A stretch of DNA of 64,000 nt, taken from contig NC_051850.1 in NCBI RefSeq assembly GCF_905115235.1, forward strand, positions 26,537,010 through 26,601,009, given 5' to 3'. A model generated the notes under the pieces. It was not told where the DNA came from and searched no databases. It saw nothing but the letters and a program-made list of their open reading frames with translations. Below, piece after piece: positions 59,501 to 64,000 of this stretch. Numbering within the stretch: the first letter of the stretch is position 1; every line of letters begins with the position of its first letter. The stretch is from Hermetia illucens. Lineage: Eukaryota > Arthropoda > Insecta > Diptera > Stratiomyidae. The position numbers and the translations under genes are program-made.

Positions 59501-62500
59501 ATGTCATGGAATTCCCTGGAATAAAATCAGCAATAAGTGGCCAAACCTAACAAAATATTATACTTAAAGCATACCTGTCCCAAAACCCTTGAATGGATGT
59601 TTCGGATCTGCTAGATGCTTATTGAGTTGACGAATTCGCCATTGGTCATCGTATAAATTTTTCTCGAATTCTGTATTGATCTTACGGAAAGAAAATTTTT
59701 AAATAAAGGTGCGTTTATATTTTCCTGAAGAAAATCAGTGTAAAAAAATGGTGCGTTATCATATACTTTATAGACAATCAAATATATTAAGCCCTGCCTT
59801 TGAAAAGTAGATGTAGACAGTCATATATTCGATGACGGACAAGGCCAATGGAAAGAAACTGTTTCCCTTGTTGTTTTTTCGCAGGCCCTGCATTACGATA
59901 GCTTACTCCCAGGGAAAGCTCCGCTTGGGCGGTTACTGTATTTTGCCCCAATTGATTTTAGGACGATTATCTACTAGCAGATTTATGGTGGGAATTGGGT
60001 TTGACTACATAGTCAGCAATACAATCATCGTCTCTTCTTAATGAGTAAATTATGTATTTCCAATAAAGTCAGCTAATAATGTAGTATCTGATCCGGACCA
60101 TAAAGCATTTTGAGACCTGTATCTTGCACATCCTCTTGGTAGCAAAATGAGGGAGGTGAAATTCGAACTCATTTTATTGAATTAAGGAACGGGAGGGTAA
60201 ATTAAACTCCTACCTGCCCGTCCATTCTGACCTGATCCCATCCGAAACCCGGCAGACTTATCAAATTTATAGCATATAATGAGTATCATAAGGATGACCT
60301 ACGAAGTAAAACTGAATCGCTGATGATTAGCGACGCTAAGGGCCTCAGCATCCGGACCACGACGACCCATTTTCTCCCAAAGGAACAGATTTTCTTACCG
60401 GCAGAACTGCTCCATACACCGAAAAAAACACATGGAGGCACTAAACTTTCCAAGTTTCTTTTCATTTTTTTTTTAATTCCAGGAAACAGTCTTCATATCT
60501 CATTATTTTTTAATGATATCTTACGTGACTTTTATTTTTGTCATAGTTTTGTTGACAACTTTTATTATTTGTGAATCATCCTTGAATTGTTCAAAAAATT
60601 CTCCCCAGCATTCAATGTGAGAAAGTGTAATCTGATCTTACTTTAGATCTTACCCAATCAGATCCGGAACATTTTAAATAATCAGAAGCCAATTTCAAGG
60701 GCCTGTAACAGTTTTTGGGTATGATTAACTTCTATAGACGTTTCACATCCAGCACTTCAAATATCCCTAAACGACTTAGTAGTTAGCAGCGGCAAACGAA
60801 AGGGTGGTCTTTAGTAATGATTCGTAGAATTGCGGGATGGCCAAGTGGTCATCCATGGTCAACCACGAAAGCAGAGCTATCCTAGAAACCTAGAAAAAAA
60901 TGTGGAGAAATTAATCATGCTGGTTCATCAGCACCCAAGTGCAGTGCTACTAAAGTACCCCTTCGACACATGCTTGCTTCAATGTGAAACTCGAAAATGT
61001 GAAGAGGAAGGCTACTGCAGTGACTGCACAATTTTCTACACATCATCGTAGAACTCCTCAAAGTCCTCGGAGATCTACGTCTGACACTGAATTCCAGAAA
61101 CGCACTCGAAGAGTTGCTTTCAGCTCCTCCTCCCATCACCAGCCGAAAGATATGCGTAAACAATATGTATATGCGCATACTGGCCTAGCAATTTGAAATT
61201 CCCTGTTAAAGTGGATTGAATGAAAGATGAAAGAGACCCCGCTTATCAGAATAGCATCTGGCTGGCCGGAGTATTTGACATTCCACAAGTGAATGATCTA
61301 TACTGTCCGATCCGTCGACAACACACTTTGAGGACGAGCTAGCAACTCCGGAAGGGTTAGCAATTATCCCGTAGATGTGACAATTGGTAAAGCTGACGTT
61401 TGCCCACTCTCCATGCAAGGGATATTGTTCTCGATGGGAGCTGACACAGATTTTATTGATATAGACACGTAAAGATTAGCAGGCAAGATATTTTCTAATT
61501 ATAACCGATGTTAAAAATAGTTATCGTTCCGATGCTTGTAGTTCTTCTAAATAAAAATAAAACTAGGTAACCAGGTAGCTAGCTTATTTATTTAACCGAT
61601 GTTAAGTTTGACGTATCTCACTACCGTGGCATGTTGAAGAATGGGTAACATAAACCGCGTACGTCATGATCCAGAATATACCTATTGAGACCGAGCAGAT
61701 AATCTTTCCTTCCGGTAGCTGGCAACAAAAAACTGCTTCGTGTCTCTGTTGGTGTTCATCAAGAAAGCGCATTGTTACACGGGACATCAAACGTCCAGCG
61801 CCCTATACACTGCTTTATGCAAATGATGCTCTGCTGGCGTCTCATAGCACATCATGATCTCGAACAATTTATCTAAAAATGGAATTATTGTCTCAGATTG
61901 AATTTCAATAAAACTGAATTTTTGACGACCGGTCCCAATCACTGTCAATGGCAGTGACAAGAACTAGGCGATTTAAATATCTCAGGTCAATGCCATCAGA
62001 CAATGGAGAACTGCGTTATGAAATTGCTTCACGCATTAGCACAACCTGGATGAAGTGGCGTTCCACAACTGGTGCTCTTTGTGATCGACGTATCAACGAA
62101 CGTCTCAAATTTAAAATTTTCCTCAATGTCGTCCGTCCTGTCGCCCTCTATAATGGCCGACTATAAAGGACAATGCGTTAATGAAGACGGAGACGCTGCA
62201 TTGGACTAGCAACAGGACATGCTTTGATCACATCCGAAATGAGGATATCCGCGATTGCACCGATCGTGGAAAAATTGCGGGAGAGGCGTCTTCGACGGTA
62301 TGGTCATGTAATTCGCGCTAACGAGAAATCAGTTGTCAAGGCCGGCCGAAACAATTTTGGCTTGATACGCTGGATGAGGCTTTGAAAGCCTCGCGATTTC
62401 ATCCAGATCAGGCTTCCGATAGAACAAAAGCCGACCCCGCTTTTGAACGGGACAAAGGCTAGGGAAAAAGACAAAGTGGGAGTACAGGCTGTCGAAACTT

Positions 62501-63210
62501 CCTTTTGAACTCTACTTCAAATATGGAAGTTTTGAGATTTTAAGTATTTATTCATTCCAAGAAAACAAATGCAGTAGAGTTCTGATAATTCGTATGAACT
62601 AACGATTCAGGAGTGCAAAATGAAGAAATTAACTCTGGGGCCGGAAAATTTGTACGAATTAGCCGGAAATACGAATAATCGATGTACGATGTACACTGTA
62701 TTATCACAGTGGAGTCCCGATAATTCGTATATCGATTATTATAATTTTGCCGGTCCCTCTTATTTTATTTTTTTATTTTACACTTTCCATAATTGGTAAT
62801 CGTAATCGATACTTCGTACCAAATCCCCAATCCATTTACCATAGGAATTATTGGAATTCTACTATATATAATGTACTATACTATACAATACTATACTATA
62901 ATGTAAAACAAAAGATAACATAATCAGATGATAAATTACCACTTTTATCTCTCGTGCCACAGCAGCCTCTGGAAATAGTGGTGATATAAAATGTTGTGAA
63001 AAGCGATCTAAAGCCTCCTCGAACTTTTCCGGTACTATTTCAAAATAAAATCTGGTCATTGATGCATACGCATAAGCATTTGATCTTCCACCATTTTTTG
63101 TTAGGAAACTCTGATAAGAATTATCTTCAGGATATTTTGCGGATGCAACTGATATTGCGTGTTCCATCAAGTGCACCAATCCAGATACGTATTTAGGATC
63201 AGACATCTGC
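41558..63210 (-). CDS. Ide: Insulin-degrading-enzyme-like M16 zinc metallopeptidase, 5' incomplete
   Basis: Fourteen minus-strand exons keep frame (932 residues visible): 62940-63210, 59575-59680, 59393-59515, 55890-56092, 55738-55823, 55420-55672, 55137-55343, 54715-55065, 48219-48450, 47950-48156, 47724-47881, 42170-42304, 41904-42113, 41558-41815. Human IDE has 1019 residues, so about 60-75 N-terminal residues lie upstream. Known role: a clam-shaped peptidase that degrades insulin, amyloid-beta and other peptides. Seen: inverted zinc motif HLMEH (13-17) and third ligand Glu94 in TEFEKN, spaced 77 residues as in human IDE, so zinc binding looks intact. The substrate-contacting RTKEQLGY motif of the C-terminal half reads QTKDLIGY: Tyr737 is kept but the Arg is Gln730. 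Overall it resembles fly IDE (SEIENKKV, PIKDYRSL, ISFTTDD) but is diverged, so it may be a paralogue with altered specificity. Introns up to about 6.3 kb are packed with LINEs. Confidence 0.93.
42520..43450 (+). mobile_element. R1-type LINE RT fragment in an IDE intron
   Basis: The + strand reads LERVIYNRLNPLIDG (42.64 kb, after a frame change), then an open frame of 214 codons (42810-43454) with VTLDIKNAFNSTRWNRIIET, VPQGSVRGPLLWNLMYNGVL, and RFANDVRVVI. The catalytic YADD/FADD box reads FAND. KYLGVTFDSKLSF follows. The start region 42520-42600 resembles the start of the repeat at 47317. It is dead by the substituted Asp and its truncation. Confidence 0.85.
43690..47200 (-). mobile_element. 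RTE LINE, nearly full length, split by the dispersed repeat
   Basis: Read from the upper end on the minus strand: endonuclease start RVSTLNVGTLTGK and ICALQETRWSG (46.8-47.18 kb), endonuclease end QIDYILIRRR (46.5 kb), linker to HLDQFHLSAQ (45.80 kb), then, beyond the inserted repeat, SGKATGPDDIASELWK (45.1 kb), VGVHQGSALSPLLFVLVMD (44.55 kb), the catalytic box changed to YVDY (44.45 kb), FKYLGS-like region, and the KGRPKQRWLDTLDGDL tail (43.8 kb). A few stops and frameshifts make it inactive. It matches 720-1622 closely. Confidence 0.92.
45163..45789 (+). repeat. Dispersed repeat, copy 2, inserted into the RTE LINE
   Basis: This 627-base copy closely matches copy 1 (26-651) in the same orientation. 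It is bounded by CAGTTGCGCTGACAG at 45148-45162 and 45790-45804, a perfect 15-base target-site duplication made of RTE coding sequence. The RTE protein resumes exactly across it (LSAQ on both sides), so the insertion is younger than the RTE copy. Confidence 0.92.
47317..47695 (+). repeat. Hairpin-ended interspersed repeat, copy C
   Basis: It starts with an ACAAGTC(T/G)GGAAACCGG block also seen at 42530, and ends like copies A and B: CACCAAATGTGGTTTAAATC, GACAGGCAGACAG, then AAGGTTCTGTTTTACACAAAATCTT, a terminal stem-loop. It lies in the IDE intron next to exon 47724-47881. Confidence 0.55.
48452..48880. other. IDE intron, nothing recognised
   Basis: No element or conserved motif was recognised. 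Confidence 0.4.
48885..50040 (+). mobile_element. RTE-like LINE, internally deleted (endonuclease to RT thumb)
   Basis: The + strand reads EEEVFYGQLNAVPERLPKDD and IVIAIDNMNVKV (49.30-49.40 kb), matching FYEQLHKSSGE and IVIVIGDLNTKF of the copy at 51285-53500, both endonuclease. The next blocks (HKATWVSSSR, then LLYGCSTWKVT-like at 49.74 kb, in changing frames) jump to the RT thumb. Most of RT is therefore absent. Stops show that it is dead. Confidence 0.7.
50041..50322. other. IDE intron spacer
   Basis: No feature recognised. Confidence 0.4.
50340..50847 (-). repeat. Dispersed repeat, copy 4, with target-site duplication
   Basis: A 508-base copy, highly similar to copy 3 (26695-27218) and in the same orientation. 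Flanks TTTTATAACGCTTTGTG (50323-50339) and TTTTATAACAGTTTGTG (50848-50864) form a 17-base target-site duplication with two mismatches. It lies in an IDE intron. Confidence 0.85.
50865..51280. other. IDE intron spacer
   Basis: A/T-rich; no feature recognised. Confidence 0.4.
51285..53500 (+). mobile_element. RTE-like LINE, fuller copy
   Basis: On the + strand: endonuclease VFYEQLHKSS and IVIVIGDLNTKF (51.73-51.81 kb), RT with SGVGQGCILSPILFLLVIGD (52.71 kb), HLDYADDICLPPH (52.84 kb), SICINGQSIEGVDQFVYLGS-like blocks (53.01-53.05 kb) and STWKVNPIVTQNFQAFVN (53.22 kb). The order is that of RTE ORF2. Many frame changes show long inactivity. Same family as 48885-50040. Confidence 0.82.
53501..54405. 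other. IDE intron, unresolved
   Basis: Short frames only; no motif recognised. Confidence 0.4.
54410..54640 (+). mobile_element. RTE LINE 3' fragment
   Basis: The + strand reads LKGRTKQRWFSTLRGDLTSC and DQAYDQRKWLNQSKRADHLL, the C terminus of the RTE family at 720-1622, followed by a GAAGAAGAAGAAGG tail. It ends just before IDE exon 54715-55065. Confidence 0.85.
56400..58900 (-). mobile_element. CR1/Jockey-type LINE in an IDE intron
   Basis: On the minus strand, in order: endonuclease end (NTIDQPV with FWDFQKKNW, 58.6-58.8 kb), GPDVLPNLFVLNSI and LPLSIIYNK (57.6-57.7 kb), SSGVPQGFILGPLLC and LFLINDF (57.2-57.3 kb), then CCVVWSPFRIRDCRILEVVQ and RLRTLNLSSLQQRR (56.5-56.8 kb). This is the CR1/Jockey layout of endonuclease, RT and thumb. 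The YADD box was not found; frames are broken. The 151-codon open frame 56411-56866 is its 3' part. Confidence 0.82.
58901..59392. other. IDE intron spacer
   Basis: A/T-rich with no recognised feature. Confidence 0.4.
59690..60685. other. IDE intron spacer
   Basis: Long A/T-rich intron sequence; no element recognised. Confidence 0.4.
60686..60800 (+). mobile_element. Gypsy-like LTR retrotransposon pol fossil
   Basis: A short + strand stretch carries FLGMINFYRRF, the conserved segment after the RT core of Ty3/Gypsy pol. It is a broken, small relic. No LTRs were identified. Sequence to about 61450 may belong to it but could not be assigned. Confidence 0.55.
60801..61725. other. IDE intron, unresolved
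   Basis: Mixed-composition sequence, possibly retroelement-derived; nothing assignable. Confidence 0.35.
61730..62475 (+). mobile_element. RTE LINE 3' half, decayed
   Basis: The + strand reads RDIKRPAPYTLLYANDALLA (61.79-61.84 kb; the YADD box reads YAND), NGELRYEIASRISTTWMKWR, CDRRINERLKFKIFLNVVRP (62.0-62.15 kb) and ends TGQRLGKK. It matches 737-1561 in motif order, with frameshifts and a shortened C-terminal region. Confidence 0.85.
62572..62862. repeat. Two pogo/Tigger-like inverted-repeat elements side by side
   Basis: CAGTAGAGTTCTGATAATTC (62572) and CAGTGGAGTCCCGATAATTC (62706) are direct copies of a pogo-like terminal sequence. The right ends are weaker inverted copies (to about 62698 and 62862). 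Sizes are about 130-160 bases. TA flanks are imperfect. A short ACTAT-rich tandem run follows at about 62860-62900. Confidence 0.5.
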
Positions 63211-63229
63211 CTAAAAGAAATAACAAAAG

Positions 63230-63993
63230 CTTGATTTAGTCTAGGGCAATTGTAAGAGTTTCCAAAAAATTTGAAAAAAAGAAACGTAAAGTCTCTGAAG
63301 CTTTTGTAAAGAAAAGGAGATCTGTATCTAAATGTCCTATCAGAGGCATAGACATCCAGTCATCCTCATGGAAATCCTCGTTCAAAGTCCTGAAGATCGC
63401 AGTGTCTTCCCTATTAAGACATTAACTACACCAGGAAAATATATTAAACTCCAAGCAAACTTCCTTCGGTTCAAACTCTACCAGATCAAACCCCCCGTTG
63501 GCGACTTGGAAAATTTCCAAGTATCTCCCGATATATATTACAGATACCTCTTTCCATGGCCATTTTTTGAGCAAGCAAATACAATAAACTGAAATTAGTA
63601 CAGATTTTCATAACTACCTCAGTTGTTCTAGGAGCTTCATATAGACAAGACCACTCAGTAGTCATAAGGGATGAAGGCACGAATGTATGAGATATTGAAG
63701 CTTGCAGTTTGTTCAAATAATATTTACAGTCTTTGCTATTTATTCAGAATCTACTTCTGCAAGAAGATAATCTCACGTTGTTATCGTAGACTATTTCGAC
63801 GTTGATAAACATCACCGCCATTGAAATTTATATACAAGTAACCTGGAATCTGAGCGCCAACAGAAAAACGGATATCATCCTTTCTACGACACGCCTCAGG
63901 GAAGTTAATACTGATGTAGTCTCCGGAAAAAAAATCTTTTACTACCCATACAAAAATGAATAAATTGAAAATGCTAATGCTAGTCGTACCCAA
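63230..63993 (-). other. Coding-looking segments, unrecognised
   Basis: On the minus strand three long stop-free stretches read like real protein: one containing SGDYISINFPEACRRKDD and QIPGYLYINFNGGDV (63.79-63.92 kb); one with TFVPSSLMTTEWSCLYEAPR (63.64-63.70 kb); and one with RYLEIFQVANGGFDLVEFEP followed by EVCLEFNIFSW (63.43-63.55 kb). They sit upstream of the first visible IDE exon but do not match the IDE N terminus. They may be exons of another minus-strand gene, perhaps nested in an IDE intron. I could not join them by convincing splice sites, so no gene is called. Confidence 0.35.
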
Positions 63994-64000
63994 CTTGTAT

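Noticed and set aside
63332-63592. + strand frame with QSPEDRSVFPIKTL, like the start of IDE (SPEDRREYR)
   Set aside because: Only about six residues agree, it is on the wrong strand for this gene, and no IDE sequence follows. Chance or complement of the minus-strand coding-like segment.

Overview
This window looks like nuclear DNA of an insect, most likely a fly with a large, repeat-rich genome. That is inference. It rests on protein-coding genes cut by GT-AG introns of about 58-65 bases, on animal gene families (procollagen lysyl hydroxylase, single-Ig secreted proteins, MOK kinase, insulin-degrading enzyme), and on an insect-type set of transposable elements (RTE, R1/LOA and CR1/Jockey LINEs, a tRNA-derived SINE, mariner, Penelope). 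No bacterial, phage or CRISPR features were seen.

Layout. 1-4.5 kb is mostly repeats: a TSD-flanked dispersed repeat, an RTE 3' fragment, a tRNA-SINE, and a three-level nest of inverted-repeat elements. 4.5-13.7 kb holds a procollagen lysyl hydroxylase (PLOD) gene on the + strand, 13 exons visible, first exon(s) missing. Its 6.5-kb intron 8 contains, antisense, two tandem genes for small secreted one-Ig-domain proteins (oig-4-like), followed by decayed LINE pieces. 13.8-20.4 kb is gene-poor with LINE debris. 20.4-25.1 kb carries two diverged copies of an unrecognised Cys/Pro-tailed protein gene, transcribed away from each other, with Penelope and LINE debris between them. 25.1-30.8 kb is again element debris, including mariner. 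30.8-32.5 kb is a complete nine-exon MOK-type kinase gene on the + strand. 32.6-41.5 kb is LINE debris with one well-preserved RNase H ORF and a SINE inserted into a LINE. 41.5-63.2 kb is one large minus-strand gene, a divergent insulin-degrading-enzyme-like M16 protease with 14 exons visible. Its long introns are filled with RTE, R1 and CR1/Jockey LINEs, two more copies of the dispersed repeat and pogo-like inverted-repeat elements. The last 0.8 kb has coding-looking minus-strand segments that I could not assign.

The host genes do not form a pathway. PLOD modifies collagen lysines in the ER, the oig-4-like proteins are probably secreted, MOK is a cytosolic/ciliary-type kinase, and the IDE-like protein is a zinc peptidase. 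Structure is the main interest: nested antisense genes, a diverged inverted gene pair, altered kinase and protease signature residues, and an unclassified dispersed repeat whose four copies all show target-site duplications. Exon boundaries were read by hand from splice signals, reading-frame continuity and remembered family alignments. No database search was possible.
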